From positions 1 to 41,997 of the forward strand of contig JAIBAI010000022.1 in assembly GCA_019695235.1 (NCBI GenBank): a stretch of 41,997 nt of DNA, read 5' to 3'. Of the stretch, positions 1 through 9,076 are shown piece after piece (the first letter of the stretch is position 1; every line of letters starts with the position of its first letter). The DNA comes from Bacteroidia bacterium. Lineage in GTDB: Bacteria; Bacteroidota; Bacteroidia; M30B66. Under the pieces are notes generated by a model. It saw only the letters and a list, made by a program, of their open reading frames with translations. It searched no databases and was not told the origin of the DNA. The position numbers and the translations under genes are program-made.

Positions 1-1121
1 CCGCCGGTCATACCTGTTGTAGTGTAAACCGTATGGTACAACTGAACCTGCGAAACCGTTGCAGCATTTGGGATAGCGGTAATATTGAAGGATGCATAAC
101 CTCTGTAATACCCACCGGAATAACCTACAGCAATATTGCCATAACCACCCCCACCTCCTGAATTTACTTGCGCTGTCCGGTAGGTAGAAGCATCCGGGGT
201 GCAAGTTGAGGTTGGGTCAACATACACCGGAAACTGGCGCTCAGCACTCAACAACCAGGTTGTGCGCACCTTTGTTAGTACAATCAGTACCTGGCCATCT
301 TGCTGCACTTCCATCAAGGTATTGTTTTCAGTCAGCTCAGTGGCAGCATCTTTTGAGAGCGGATGCTGGTATGTGTATGTACTTTTCCCATTAGGGTCTA
401 TCAGGGCAATCCCGCCTCTGGGTGAGATTTGATACGACCATCCTTGCGGAAGAATCACTTCTTCAGAGAATACCAGAAAATCGGCTCCAGACGGAATGCT
501 TCCAAGCGCATTTGCGTCAGGAATCACATAATTCAACTCGCGTTTAGCCGCTGTGATTGTAAATTCAGCCCCAATCCGGCCAAATAAATTCTCATAAACA
601 GCCTTGTTTTGCACAGCCTGAACGGGTACATCAGCACTCCAAATCGTCTGTGTTTCAATTCCTCCCCGCTCCCAATACATTTTGGTATTAAGAAACTCCT
701 GAATTGCTGCCCCTGCCTGAACACTTTTGATACCCATTTTTGAGCTGCGCCCAAAATAGGTTTCCATCAGGTTCGTTGTGTTTTCATAAGGGTATTCTGA
801 TGAATTTACAGGCACAATCAATGGGTTAATGGCCTCAAACATGCCATCTTTCAGATAATGTATCGGAGCGCTGCTGATTACAGCGGCTATGCTGCCATCA
901 GCGTTTTGGTACTGACGGGTGTAATGATTCCGCAGGCTTGTAAGTTCTGGCAAGGTTTTCGGCCAGTCATCCATTGTATTTGCAAATACGGGGGTATGCT
1001 GCCCGGTAGTTGCTGTTGTTGCTTGGTTGGTGGCGGCAGAGATGTTCTGCCCAATGGCATTTATTGTATTGAAAATCAACACAATTGAAACCAAATTCGA
1101 CAAAATGTTACATTTTCTCAT
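1..1121 (-). CDS. Secreted surface protein, N-terminal part (DNRLRE/Rhs-type), runs off the left edge
   Basis: An open frame starts at ATG 1121 and continues leftward to base 1 without a stop: 373 codons, C-terminus outside the window. Residues 1-25 form a signal peptide (basic start, hydrophobic run, likely cleavage near NAIG/QN). About 300 residues of globular sequence follow, up to a 'FPVYVDPT' motif and then a segment 'YRGYASFNITAIP'. This order is typical of secreted bacterial proteins in which a 'VTIDPT'-like motif leads into DNRLRE-type beta-sandwich domains, often at the front of Rhs/YD-repeat or large adhesin proteins (family knowledge). What lies downstream is unknown. A consensus -7 box sits about 25 bp upstream. 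It is divergent from the hemerythrin gene. Secreted status is well supported; the exact family is an inference. Confidence 0.75.
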   Translation of the reverse strand, partial: MRKCNILSNLVSIVLIFNTINAIGQNISAATNQATTATTGQHTPVFANTMDDWPKTLPELTSLRNHYTRQYQNADGSIAAVISSAPIHYLKDGMFEAINPLIVPVNSSEYPYENTTNLMETYFGRSSKMGIKSVQAGAAIQEFLNTKMYWERGGIETQTIWSADVPVQAVQNKAVYENLFGRIGAEFTITAAKRELNYVIPDANALGSIPSGADFLVFSEEVILPQGWSYQISPRGGIALIDPNGKSTYTYQHPLSKDAATELTENNTLMEVQQDGQVLIVLTKVRTTWLLSAERQFPVYVDPTSTCTPDASTYRTAQVNSGGGGGYGNIAVGYSGGYYRGYASFNITAIPNAATVSQVQLYHTVYTTTGMTG

Positions 1122-1145
1122 CTAAATGAGTTTATTTTAATTTGT

Positions 1146-1153
1146 CAAATATA
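1146..1153 (-). promoter_or_regulatory. -7 promoter box for the left-edge secreted protein
   Basis: TATATTTG on the minus strand exactly matches the Bacteroidota -7 consensus TAnnTTTG. It lies about 25 bp before the ATG. I see no clear TTTG -33 element at 19-21 nt, so only half of the promoter is supported. Confidence 0.5.
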
Positions 1154-1281
1154 AAATATTAATGTGATATTAATGTTATTGCAGAATATAATATATGTAT
1201 ATCTTGAAACCTAAAAACCTTATTCTGACCCCAATGGTCTTTTCAGGCAAAACGTAAAACAATTTAGCTTTTGGCAACTTT

Positions 1282-1289
1282 TAATTTTG
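1282..1289 (+). promoter_or_regulatory. -7 promoter box for the hemerythrin gene
   Basis: TAATTTTG matches TAnnTTTG. The predicted transcript start near 1295 lies downstream of a possible TTG start at 1287, which supports the ATG at 1326 as the real start. No good -33 element is seen. Confidence 0.45.
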
Positions 1290-1325
1290 AGAAATCACGT
1301 ACTTGCCCGGCAAAATAATATTTTC

Positions 1326-1835
1326 ATGAACCAACGTATCCACCAGTTTCTTTCGAATGATCATCGCCGGATTGAAGACCTGCTTGAACGGGCAACAGTT
1401 GAACCGGGAAACTATAAAATAGATTTGTACCAGCAGTTTCGAATCGGTTTGCTTACCCATATTAAGATGGAAGAGAAGGTACTTTTTCCTGCAGCACAAA
1501 AAGCAAATGGCGGGGTTCAATTAGAAGCCTTTGCGCAGCTACGGCTTGAGCACGGCGCCATTACAACCCTGATGGTGCCACCTCCCACTCCAGCATTAGT
1601 TAAGGTATTGCGTTATATTTTAGACAAGCATGATTTGCTTGAAGAAAAACCCGGTGGCATGTACGATGTTTGTGAAAGACTTACCGAAGCGCAAACCGAT
1701 GATTTGCTGCTTCAGATGAAGAACATCGGAGAAGTGCCGGTACATCCGCACAATGAAGCAGCCTATGCGCTCGAAACAGCCATTCGCAGTGTGCAGCGTG
1801 CCGGCTACGACTATGATCAGATTGCAAAAAATTAA
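1326..1835 (+). CDS. Hemerythrin HHE domain protein
   Basis: A 169-residue cytoplasmic protein with no signal peptide or membrane segment. Histidines and acids are spaced as in a hemerythrin four-helix bundle: H13 (NDHRRIEDLL), H45 and E49 (THIKMEEKVLFP), H76 (RLEHGAI), H102 and E106 (DKHDLLEE). Such domains bind a di-iron centre and handle oxygen, nitric oxide or iron; the ligand here cannot be told from sequence. The TTG 13 codons upstream was rejected because a -7 box overlaps it. The C-terminal ~50 residues (VHPHNEAAYALE onward) look helical and I cannot assign them. The gene stands alone, convergent with the his operon, and no terminator is evident between them. Confidence 0.8.
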   Translation: MNQRIHQFLSNDHRRIEDLLERATVEPGNYKIDLYQQFRIGLLTHIKMEEKVLFPAAQKANGGVQLEAFAQLRLEHGAITTLMVPPPTPALVKVLRYILDKHDLLEEKPGGMYDVCERLTEAQTDDLLLQMKNIGEVPVHPHNEAAYALETAIRSVQRAGYDYDQIAKN

Positions 1836-1914
1836 TTTCGCTTTTAAATTTTCAGTAGCAATTCAAAACATGGTCAATTCACAACGCTAACCATATTGGC
1901 GGAGGCATTGCATG

Positions 1915-2508
1915 TCAACCTGGCTTGTGCCGATTTTCAAGCACCCGAATCACATCATTTAGCTCAAAGTCTTTTGCCCGCAGCAGAATCAGGTAATGAA
2001 ACAGCAGGTCGGCAGCCTCAGCTAAGAAAAGATTTTCATTCTGGTCTTTGGCTTCAATAACCAATTCTACCGCCTCCTCCCCTACTTTTTGGGCAATTTT
2101 ATTGATGCCTTTTTTAAAAAGCGAGCTGGTATAAGATGATTCTGAAGGGTTTTCTGCTCTTTGCCGGATGATTTGCTCTAATTGACCGATAAAGCCTGCC
2201 TGCTGATTGCTGTTTTCAAAGCAGGTAAGGCTACCGGTATGGCACACCGGGCCTGCGGGAGAAGCTTGAATCAGAAGCGTATCAGCGTCGCAATCTACGG
2301 CTATAGATTTCAGGTAGAGGTAATTTGCACTGCTTTCGCCCTTAAGCCACAGGCGGTTGCGGCTCCTGCTGTAGAACCAGAGGCGCCCTTCCTGAAGGGT
2401 TTTATCATAACTTTCATGGTTCATATATGCCAGCATCAGCACGGTGCCGGTGCTTGCGTCCTGAATAATTGCCGGAAGGAGTCCCTTGCTAAAATCTGGC
2501 TGTTTCAT
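1915..2508 (-). CDS. hisIE: Bifunctional phosphoribosyl-AMP cyclohydrolase / phosphoribosyl-ATP pyrophosphatase
   Basis: 197 residues, the normal length for a fused HisIE. It performs steps 2 and 3 of histidine synthesis: HisE removes pyrophosphate from PR-ATP and HisI opens the adenine ring of PR-AMP. The HisI half (about 1-105) shows VDCDADTLL (metal-binding region, C73) and GPVCHTG...CF with C89 and C96 as zinc-ligand candidates. The HisE half (about 115-197) shows [20 protein letters not shown], then [10 protein letters not shown] and a helical [13 protein letters not shown]. It is the last gene of the his operon, and its ATG overlaps the hisF stop by 4 nt (ATGA). Confidence 0.97.
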   Translation of the reverse strand: MKQPDFSKGLLPAIIQDASTGTVLMLAYMNHESYDKTLQEGRLWFYSRSRNRLWLKGESSANYLYLKSIAVDCDADTLLIQASPAGPVCHTGSLTCFENSNQQAGFIGQLEQIIRQRAENPSESSYTSSLFKKGINKIAQKVGEEAVELVIEAKDQNENLFLAEAADLLFHYLILLRAKDFELNDVIRVLENRHKPG

Positions 2509-3260
2509 CTGATGTGAATAGATTGGTTTCTTAAAAATGTTTTGAGTTGCTGAATCGGGATTTCTCCTGAATGAAACACCGAAGCTGCCAGTGCCGCATC
2601 AGCCTGACCTGCCTGAAACACATCGGCAAAATGCTGTAAATTCCCTGCCCCTCCACTGGCAATTACCGGTACATTAACTGCGCTTGACACTTGTGAAGTA
2701 AGCTCAATGGCGAAGCCATCACGGGTACCGTCATGGCTCATGGAGGTAAGAAGCACCTCTCCTGCGCCACGTTCAACACCTTCCAGAACCCAATCAATGC
2801 AAGGCTTCCCTGTAGGCATCCGGCCCCCATTGAGATACACCTGCCAGCCCTGCTCATCTAAACGTACATCCACTGCCAGTACAATACACTGTCGGCCAAA
2901 AAGAGAGGCTAAGTCAGAAAGCAACGAAGGCGAGCGAAAAGCAGCAGAATTCACCGAAACTTTATCCGCCCCTGCCTCCAGGAGCAAACCCACATCTGCC
3001 GGTGCACTTATCCCACCGCCCACGGTAAAGGGGATGTTTAGCTCTTTTGCCACCCGTTTCACAAGGGCCGCAAAGGTTTTTCTGCCCTCATGCGTTGCCA
3101 TGATATCGAGCAATACCAATTCATCAGCTCCCTCTTCTGCATAGCGTGCGGCAAGTTCTACCGGGTCGCCTATGGTTTTTAAATCAACAAAATTGACTCC
3201 TTTCACCGTTTGGCCATCCTTGATATCAAGACAAGGGATAATACGTTTTGCTAATGGCAT
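2505..3260 (-). CDS. hisF: Imidazole glycerol phosphate synthase, cyclase subunit
   Basis: 251 residues, a full-length (beta/alpha)8 barrel. It uses ammonia from HisH to turn PRFAR into imidazole glycerol phosphate and AICAR, the latter feeding purine synthesis. The start is the family signature [16 protein letters not shown], with the catalytic Asp in CLDIKDG; the second catalytic Asp is in [10 protein letters not shown] near residue 130. The phosphate-binding ends VGGGIS and ASGGAGN are present. The ATG follows the hisA stop by 1 nt and the stop overlaps hisIE, so translation is probably coupled. Nothing is unusual about it. Confidence 0.97.
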   Translation of the reverse strand: MPLAKRIIPCLDIKDGQTVKGVNFVDLKTIGDPVELAARYAEEGADELVLLDIMATHEGRKTFAALVKRVAKELNIPFTVGGGISAPADVGLLLEAGADKVSVNSAAFRSPSLLSDLASLFGRQCIVLAVDVRLDEQGWQVYLNGGRMPTGKPCIDWVLEGVERGAGEVLLTSMSHDGTRDGFAIELTSQVSSAVNVPVIASGGAGNLQHFADVFQAGQADAALAASVFHSGEIPIQQLKTFLRNQSIHIR

Positions 3261-3261
3261 C

Positions 3262-3987
3262 CTATGCGTTAAATGTTTGTAATTCTTTCAGAGAAATTTT
3301 CCCTTCGTAATATGCTTTTCCGATAATTGCACCTGAGCAGCCCGTCGCCTTTAATTTATGCAGGTCATCCATGCAGCTCACTCCACCGCTGGCTGTAAGT
3401 TTCAGCTTCGGAAACTCTTCAAGTAAACGTTTGTACAAATCAGTTGAAGGACCGCTCAGCATCCCATCACGTTGAATATCTGTACAAAATACTTTTGTCA
3501 CACCGATTTCAAGTAACTGTCTGATAAATGAATCAATGTGCATGGATGTGTTTTCGGTCCAACCTTTTACGGCAATCAACTCATTGCGTACATCTGCACC
3601 AGTAAAAATTTTTTCAGCCCCAAATTCAAGCACAAATTCAGCAAACAATTCAGATTGTTTCAATGCCAGACTCCCAATAGCAGCCATTTCTGCACCAGCA
3701 TCAAAAACCGACTGCAAATCATCACGGCATGCGATACCGCCCCCAAAGTCAATTTGCAATTTAGTTTGTTTTGCCAGGCGCTCTAATACCGGTAAGTTCT
3801 TAAGACTGCCTGCCTTGGCTCCATCTAAATCCACCAAGTGCAGGCGGCGAATCCCAGCATCTTCAAATCGCAGAGCCATTTCCAGCGGATCATTGGCATA
3901 AACTTTTTTTTGCGTGTAATCGCCCTGACTTAAGCGCACTGCCTGGCCATCAATCAGGTCAATGGCTGGAATAATTTCAAAACTCAT
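3262..3987 (-). CDS. hisA: ProFAR isomerase (HisA)
   Basis: 241 residues, full length. It catalyses the Amadori rearrangement of ProFAR to PRFAR (step 4). The catalytic Asp lies in [15 protein letters not shown] near the N-terminus, and the second in [15 protein letters not shown]. Barrel phosphate-binding motifs DFGGGIA and TASGGVS are intact. It is clearly HisA rather than the HisF paralogue because of the [11 protein letters not shown] start. The ATG overlaps the hisH stop by 4 nt (ATGA), as expected for HisH, HisA and HisF being made in balanced amounts. Confidence 0.97.
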   Translation of the reverse strand: MSFEIIPAIDLIDGQAVRLSQGDYTQKKVYANDPLEMALRFEDAGIRRLHLVDLDGAKAGSLKNLPVLERLAKQTKLQIDFGGGIACRDDLQSVFDAGAEMAAIGSLALKQSELFAEFVLEFGAEKIFTGADVRNELIAVKGWTENTSMHIDSFIRQLLEIGVTKVFCTDIQRDGMLSGPSTDLYKRLLEEFPKLKLTASGGVSCMDDLHKLKATGCSGAIIGKAYYEGKISLKELQTFNA

Positions 3988-4586
3988 AATTGAATAAAAT
4001 TTTCAAGAATTCGGGCACCAGCTTCACCTGATTTTTCCGGATGAAATTGAACGCCATAAAAATTATCCCGGTGTAATGCTGCTGAAAAAGGGACAATATA
4101 GTCCGTTATTGCAATGGTATGTTCACCCAAATCTGCCGCATAGCTATGAACAAAATACTGCCAGCTGTTTTCGTCAATACCGTTAAACAATGATGTTTTC
4201 AAATTACTAATTGTGTTCCACCCCATTTGAGGAACTTTCTGTTCACCCTTAAACAAGCTTACATTGGCATCAAAAATCCCTAAGCAGCGGGTATCCCCTT
4301 CTTCCGAGTATTTACACATCAATTGCATGCCCAGACAAATGCCCAAAAACGGCTGCCTAAGCGAGATAATGAGTTTGTCTAAACCACGTTCTTTCAGGTA
4401 AGTCATTGCACTCGAAGCCTCACCTACCCCCGGAAAAATCACATGGCTTGCTTCCTTTATCTGCTCATGGCTATCAGTTACCATTGCTTGTATTCCCAAT
4501 CTTTCAAGTGCAAACAGTACCGACCTGATATTGCCCGCATTGTATTGAATGATGGCGATATTCTTCGAAGGTTCATTTATGGTCAT
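3984..4586 (-). CDS. hisH: Imidazole glycerol phosphate synthase, glutaminase subunit
   Basis: 200 residues. A class I glutamine amidotransferase that hydrolyses glutamine and channels ammonia to HisF. The nucleophile Cys is in FLGICLGMQLM near residue 84, and the His-Glu of the triad in GVQFHPEKSG near the C-terminus. The fold begins at IAIIQYNAGNIRSV, so seven or so residues precede the usual start; no other ATG or good start lies between. It follows hisB after a 33-nt gap, the largest gap inside the operon, but I see no promoter there. Confidence 0.96.
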   Translation of the reverse strand: MTINEPSKNIAIIQYNAGNIRSVLFALERLGIQAMVTDSHEQIKEASHVIFPGVGEASSAMTYLKERGLDKLIISLRQPFLGICLGMQLMCKYSEEGDTRCLGIFDANVSLFKGEQKVPQMGWNTISNLKTSLFNGIDENSWQYFVHSYAADLGEHTIAITDYIVPFSAALHRDNFYGVQFHPEKSGEAGARILENFIQL

Positions 4587-4619
4587 GCTCAGGTTTCGTT
4601 TTTCAGTTTGAAAGCTTTA

Positions 4620-5735
4620 TCATAATATTCCTTTTGTACTTGGCAAAACCAAGTGTTGCGGGTCTCTTTTAACAGCTGCTTTTATTGCCCTGGCAAATGC
4701 CTTAAAGACACCTTCAATCTTATGGTGCTCATTTTCTCCTTCTGAGCTGATATGCAGGTTGCAGCGCGCAGCATCAGAAAACGATTTAAAAAAGTGATAA
4801 AACATTTCAGTAGGTACATCACCAATTTTTTCACGTTTAAACTCCACATTCCATACAAGCCAACTACGACCTCCAAAGTCTAATGAAACCTGCGCCAGAC
4901 AATCATCCATTGGCAATGAATAGCCATAGCGCTCAATTCCTCTTTTATCACCCAAAGCCAATGAAAATGCTTCCCCAAGAGCAATGCCGGTGTCTTCGAT
5001 AGTATGGTGTTCATCAATATGAAGGTCTCCTTTTGCCTTAATAAATAAATCTAACTGTCCGTGCCGTGCCAATTGTTCAAGCATGTGGTCAAAAAAATGC
5101 AGTCCGGTATTTATCTGGTAGCGGCTATTGCCCTCTAATCGCAATGAAATATCTATTGCTGTTTCAGCGGTATTGCGTTGATGTTTCACTTCCCGAAGCG
5201 GTAATGCTAAAAACTGGTAAATCTCGCTCCAGTGCCCTGCAATCAGGTCAATCTGTTCTGCCATGGGTGCGGGGTCATCGTAATTTCTTAAAAAGATAGA
5301 GCCGGTGCCCAAATTGGCAGCTAATTGTACGTCTGTTAAACGGTCACCAATTACAAAAGATTTTTTCAAATCAACGCTTCCATCCAGGTATGCAGTGAGC
5401 ATACCTATACCTGGTTTACGCGTAGGCAATTTTTCATGCTCGAATGAATTGTCAATATGAATTGCAGAAAACCTGATATTCTCAACTGCCAGATTGCGTA
5501 GCATGATATCTTGAATCTGTTCAAATGCCGCCCAGGGATATTTTTCCGTGCCCAAACCATCCTGGTTACTTACCAACACAAGTTCGTAATCTGTTTCACG
5601 TGCGATTTTCCCAAGGTAATGCATCACACCGGGCAACAACAAAAAAACTTCAGGTTTGTCAATCTGGAAGGTCACAGGTGGTTCTAAAATCAGTGTTCCA
5701 TCACGGTCAATAAAAAGTATCTTTCTCATCTGCAT
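4620..5735 (-). CDS. hisB: Bifunctional histidinol-phosphatase / imidazoleglycerol-phosphate dehydratase
   Basis: 371 residues, a fusion of a HAD phosphatase (about 1-170) and IGP dehydratase (about 180-371), for steps 8 and 6. HAD motifs: FIDRDGTL, VSNQDG, TRKPGIGM, GDRLTDVQLA. Dehydratase motifs: FFDHMLEQLARHG, DEHHTIEDTGIALGEA and EGENEHHKIEGVFKAFARA, which hold the manganese-binding histidines. The HAD half lacks the cysteine-rich zinc loop (CxHx5CxCRKP) of the E. coli enzyme: the loop before RKP reads HIDNSFEHEKLPT with no Cys. The ATG abuts the hisC stop directly (TAAATG); a second ATG two codons in is possible. Confidence 0.96.
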   Translation of the reverse strand: MQMRKILFIDRDGTLILEPPVTFQIDKPEVFLLLPGVMHYLGKIARETDYELVLVSNQDGLGTEKYPWAAFEQIQDIMLRNLAVENIRFSAIHIDNSFEHEKLPTRKPGIGMLTAYLDGSVDLKKSFVIGDRLTDVQLAANLGTGSIFLRNYDDPAPMAEQIDLIAGHWSEIYQFLALPLREVKHQRNTAETAIDISLRLEGNSRYQINTGLHFFDHMLEQLARHGQLDLFIKAKGDLHIDEHHTIEDTGIALGEAFSLALGDKRGIERYGYSLPMDDCLAQVSLDFGGRSWLVWNVEFKREKIGDVPTEMFYHFFKSFSDAARCNLHISSEGENEHHKIEGVFKAFARAIKAAVKRDPQHLVLPSTKGIL

Positions 5736-6803
5736 TTATTTTTCAGCGTTCATATTAATTCCCTTCTGCAGGCTGGCCAACAGCAATTTATTTTCTTCTT
5801 GTGACCCAATAGTAATTCGCAAGCAATCTTCACATAAACTCACCATTGAGCGATCACGCACCACTATACCTTCATTCAGCAGTTGCGAATAAACTTTGCG
5901 GGCATCATTAAATCTGACCAACACAAAATTAGCATCCGAAGGGTATACTTTAATTACATTTGGTAAGCCGGCTAGTGCAACAAGCAGCTTCTCACGCTCA
6001 TGCAGCAACAGGTTCACTTTCTCTTCTACCTGACCTGAAAGTGCAAGCGCTTTTAATGCCATTTCCTGCACCACTGCACTAAGGTTGTATGGTGCCTTTA
6101 CTTTCATCATTACCTCAATAAGTTCAACTGAGCCAAAAGCCATACCTAAACGTAGCCCAGCCAGTCCCCAGGCTTTTGAAAATGTCTGTAATACCACAAG
6201 GTTCGGAAAATTATCCAATTCTTCTAACCACGAAGGCTGAGAAGAAAAATCAATATAGGCCTCATCAATTACAACAATACCCTTAAACCAGTGTAGTAAA
6301 TCTGAGATGTCTTCTCTTCTGAAAGCATTGCCACTCGGGTTATTGGGCGAACAGATAAACAACAGTTTCTCACTACCCTTGCATGTGCTTTTTATTGCGC
6401 CAAGGTCTAACTGAAATTCATTTGTTAAAGGCACATTCAGTGTTTTAACATCATGAATAGCTGCCGAAACAGCGTACATTCCGTAAGTAGGCTGACAAAC
6501 CACTACCTGGTCGTCACCCGGCTTACAAAACATGCGAAACAACAAATCAATTGCCTCGTCACTGCCATTGCCTAAAAAAATCTGTTCTGCCGGAATATGT
6601 TTTAAACCTGAAATTTTGGCTTTTAACTTTTCCTGACCCGGATCGGGATAGCGGTGGTATGTTTCACCTATAGGAGAACCCATGCTATTTTCATTGGCAT
6701 CTAAAAACACCTTTGCTTCGCCGGTAAACTCATGTCTTGCCGAAGAATAAGGTGTTAATTGAAGTATGTTTTTGCGTAATATGGATGCTAATTCAAATGG
6801 CAT
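5736..6803 (-). CDS. hisC: Histidinol-phosphate aminotransferase
   Basis: 355 residues. A PLP-dependent, fold-type I aminotransferase that converts imidazole acetol phosphate and glutamate to histidinol phosphate (step 7). The PLP lysine is in TFSKAWGLAGLRLG; the substrate and cofactor contacts include LDANENSMGSP, CSPNNPSGN and VVIDEAYIDFS. I chose ATG 6803 (MPFELASILRKNILQLTPYSSARHEF region), because it matches the usual HisC start and sits 7 nt after the hisD stop; the alternative is a TTG at 6821 that would add six residues and overlap hisD. Confidence 0.96.
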   Translation of the reverse strand: MPFELASILRKNILQLTPYSSARHEFTGEAKVFLDANENSMGSPIGETYHRYPDPGQEKLKAKISGLKHIPAEQIFLGNGSDEAIDLLFRMFCKPGDDQVVVCQPTYGMYAVSAAIHDVKTLNVPLTNEFQLDLGAIKSTCKGSEKLLFICSPNNPSGNAFRREDISDLLHWFKGIVVIDEAYIDFSSQPSWLEELDNFPNLVVLQTFSKAWGLAGLRLGMAFGSVELIEVMMKVKAPYNLSAVVQEMALKALALSGQVEEKVNLLLHEREKLLVALAGLPNVIKVYPSDANFVLVRFNDARKVYSQLLNEGIVVRDRSMVSLCEDCLRITIGSQEENKLLLASLQKGINMNAEK

Positions 6804-6810
6804 ATTTTCG

Positions 6811-8100
6811 TTATTTTTCAATCTGTTTTAACCGGATGCTCACTGCATTACGGTGTGCTGAAAGTCCTTCTGCCTCAGCCATTTGCTCAACAGCCGGACC
6901 AATATTTTGGAGGCCATGAGCGCTGATACGTTGGAAGGTAATTTTCTTTACAAAACTATCAAGTGACACGCCACTGTACGACCTTGCAAAACCCATCGTT
7001 GGTAGGGTGTGATTGGTTCCGGAAGCATAATCTCCGGCACTTTCAGGACTGAACTGTCCTAAAAAAACAGAGCCTGCATTTTGCACCAATGTTACCAGCT
7101 CATCTTCGTTTTTGCAGTTGATAATAAGGTGTTCAGGGGCGTAGCGATTGATTAGTTCCATGCCTTCATGAAGGTTTTCGACAAGCAGCACGAAACTATG
7201 TGCGAGCGCCTTACGGGCAATTGCTTTACGGGGCAGGTCTTTCAATTGTAATTCAAGTGCTGCCATTACCTCTTCTATCAGTAGTTCACTGTTGCTCACC
7301 AACAGCACCTGACTATCAGGTCCATGCTCTGCCTGCGACAATAAATCAGCTGCAACAAATGATGCATTAGCTGTTTCATCTGCGAGGATGGCCAACTCTG
7401 ACGGGCCTGCCGGAAGGTCAATGGCAACACCTTTGGCAGAAACAAGCTGTTTTGCCAGCGTTACCCACGCATTTCCAGGACCGAACAACTTATCTACTTT
7501 CGGAATACTTTCGGTTCCAAAGGCCATTGCTGCAATAGCCTGTGCCCCCCCCACCCTGAAAATTCGCTTAATCCCAGTCAGGTGGGCTGCGAATAAAATT
7601 GCAGGGTGCACTTCACCATTCTGGCCCGGTGGGGTGCACAATATTACCTCCTTACATCCGGCCAGTTGTGCTGGAATACCCAACATTAGCAGGGTTGAGA
7701 ATAAAGGAGCTGAACCTCCGGGAATATACAGGCCCACCCTTTCAATAGCTATTGATTTTCGCCAGCACCGTACCCCTGGCATGGTTTCAATTTCTCTTTG
7801 AGCCTCTGCTTGCGCTTTGTGGAATGCACTAATATTTGCAGCGGCCAGTCGCATCGCCTGACACAGCGCTTCCGGCAATTGCTTTTCTGCTTTACTTATT
7901 TCAGTTGGGTCAATTTCAAACCCTGATAGGCTTACTTTATCATACTTCTGCGAAAATGCATGCAAAGCCATATCACCTTGCGTTTCAACTTGCTCAAGGA
8001 TGTCGTTCACCTGCTCACCTATGTCGGCAAGGCTGGCAGCAGCGCGTTTAAACAAGGCATGTAAATCACCTTCACCGGGATTTTTCAGATAGGTTAACAT
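6811..8100 (-). CDS. hisD: Histidinol dehydrogenase
   Basis: 429 residues, full length. It oxidises histidinol to histidine in two NAD-dependent steps (steps 9 and 10) and needs zinc. Visible motifs: GLYIPGGSAPLFSTLLMLGIPA, the NAD-site VGGAQAIAAMAFGTE, KLFGPGNAWVTLAK, DLPAGPSELAILAD, DLLSQAEHGPDSQ with a zinc-ligand His, APEHLI and SGTNHTLPT. It overlaps the hisG stop by 1 nt (TGATG), which fits coupled translation. No anomalies. Confidence 0.97.
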   Translation of the reverse strand: MLTYLKNPGEGDLHALFKRAAASLADIGEQVNDILEQVETQGDMALHAFSQKYDKVSLSGFEIDPTEISKAEKQLPEALCQAMRLAAANISAFHKAQAEAQREIETMPGVRCWRKSIAIERVGLYIPGGSAPLFSTLLMLGIPAQLAGCKEVILCTPPGQNGEVHPAILFAAHLTGIKRIFRVGGAQAIAAMAFGTESIPKVDKLFGPGNAWVTLAKQLVSAKGVAIDLPAGPSELAILADETANASFVAADLLSQAEHGPDSQVLLVSNSELLIEEVMAALELQLKDLPRKAIARKALAHSFVLLVENLHEGMELINRYAPEHLIINCKNEDELVTLVQNAGSVFLGQFSPESAGDYASGTNHTLPTMGFARSYSGVSLDSFVKKITFQRISAHGLQNIGPAVEQMAEAEGLSAHRNAVSIRLKQIEK

Positions 8101-8954
8101 CAGATTATCATCTTTTCAATGGGTACAACTAAAATACCTTGGGCTCCGTTTGCTTTCAACTTCTCAATGATTTGCCAAAAATCATGCTCTGTAACAACAC
8201 TGTGCACTGAACTCCAGCCTTTTTCTGCCAGGGGTAATACAGTCGGACTTTTCATGCCCGGCAGAATATTAATGATGGCCTCTAACTTTTCATTGGGAGC
8301 ATTCAACAGAATATACTTGTTATTTCTGGCCTTGCGTACTGCATTTATCCGGAAAATCAATTGCCTTAACAATTCAGCCTTTGGCAATTCTAAAGCCTCA
8401 TGGGCTATTAAAACTGCTTCTGATTGCAGCACAGGATGTACTTCTTTTAATCCATTGCTTAAAAGCGTACTGCCAGAACTAACCAAATCACAGATTGCAT
8501 CTGCAAGGCCTATGCCCGGGGCTATCTCTACGGAGCCACTAATTTCATGAATCTCAGCCCGAATCTTGTTTTTATTTAGAAAGTTCTGCAATATGCGCGG
8601 GTATGATGTGGCAATTCGCTTGTCTCTGAGACTTTGCATGCCATTCCAATCCTGCTCACGCGGAATAGCCAGTGAAAGGCGGCATTTAGAAAACCCAAGT
8701 TTCTCAACCAAATCTACCGATTTAGCCTTTTCATGCATTACATTTTCGCCTACAATACCAATATCAGCCACAGCATCTTCAACATACTGTGGTATATCAT
8801 CATCACGTAAAAAGAGCACCTCCATCGGGAAATCTTCTGCTTCGGCCTTCAGCCGGTTCATCCCGTTGTGAATATGGATTCCGCATTCATGCAATAACTT
8901 CATACTGTCGTCGTGCAAACGACCTGATTTTTGAATGGCTATTTTTAGTTTCAT
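8100..8954 (-). CDS. hisG: ATP phosphoribosyltransferase, long form
   Basis: 284 residues, the long (HisG-L) form: a bilobal catalytic part (about 1-210) plus a C-terminal ACT-like regulatory domain (about 212-284, INILPGMKSPTVLPL then VHSVVTEHDFW) that normally binds histidine for feedback inhibition. It condenses ATP and PRPP, the committed step. The PRPP-binding loop is SSGSTLLSNGL; the start MKLKIAIQKSGRLHDDS is standard. No HisZ partner is needed for this form. The ATG lies 7 nt after the U-run of a transcription terminator, so expression depends on read-through; see the leader features. Confidence 0.97.
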   Translation of the reverse strand: MKLKIAIQKSGRLHDDSMKLLHECGIHIHNGMNRLKAEAEDFPMEVLFLRDDDIPQYVEDAVADIGIVGENVMHEKAKSVDLVEKLGFSKCRLSLAIPREQDWNGMQSLRDKRIATSYPRILQNFLNKNKIRAEIHEISGSVEIAPGIGLADAICDLVSSGSTLLSNGLKEVHPVLQSEAVLIAHEALELPKAELLRQLIFRINAVRKARNNKYILLNAPNEKLEAIINILPGMKSPTVLPLAEKGWSSVHSVVTEHDFWQIIEKLKANGAQGILVVPIEKMII

Positions 8955-8960
8955 AAAAGC

Positions 8961-8991
8961 AAAAAAAAAGGCTTACCGTTTCTGGTAAGCC
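8961..8991 (-). terminator. his attenuator: intrinsic terminator hairpin just before hisG
   Basis: On the minus strand GGCTTACC, loop AGAAAC, GGTAAGCC forms a perfect 8-bp stem (8970-8991), followed directly by nine T (8961-8969). It sits between the his promoter and the hisG ATG, so it would stop transcription before the first gene unless an alternative fold prevents it. Confidence 0.85.
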
Positions 8992-9022
8992 ATTGATAGT
9001 ATCTGTTTATACAATACACCGT

Positions 9023-9076
9023 TCACTTACCTGGCGGGAAGCCGATATGCGAATGATGTATTGAGGTTAAAATCAC
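9023..9076 (-). CDS. hisL: Putative his leader peptide (17 aa, three His)
   Basis: A short frame reads GTG ATT TTA ACC TCA ATA CAT CAT TCG CAT ATC GGC TTC, and on to a TGA: MILTSIHHSHIGFPPGK. His occurs three times within four codons, far above chance in 17 residues. The stop is 31 nt before the terminator hairpin and the last sense codons form the antiterminator arm. The GTG is only 4 nt past the -7 box, so it would lie at or within a base or two of the transcript start, implying a leaderless or near-leaderless message. No ATG exists in this frame; the true initiation codon is the weakest point. Confidence 0.62.
   Translation of the reverse strand: MILTSIHHSHIGFPPGK

Noticed and set aside
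1281-1520. Minus-strand frame of 79 codons opposite the hemerythrin gene
   Set aside because: Shadow of a recognisable domain gene; no motif of its own.
1836-1914. Shared terminator between the hemerythrin and his genes
   Set aside because: No hairpin with a T-run is visible on either strand.
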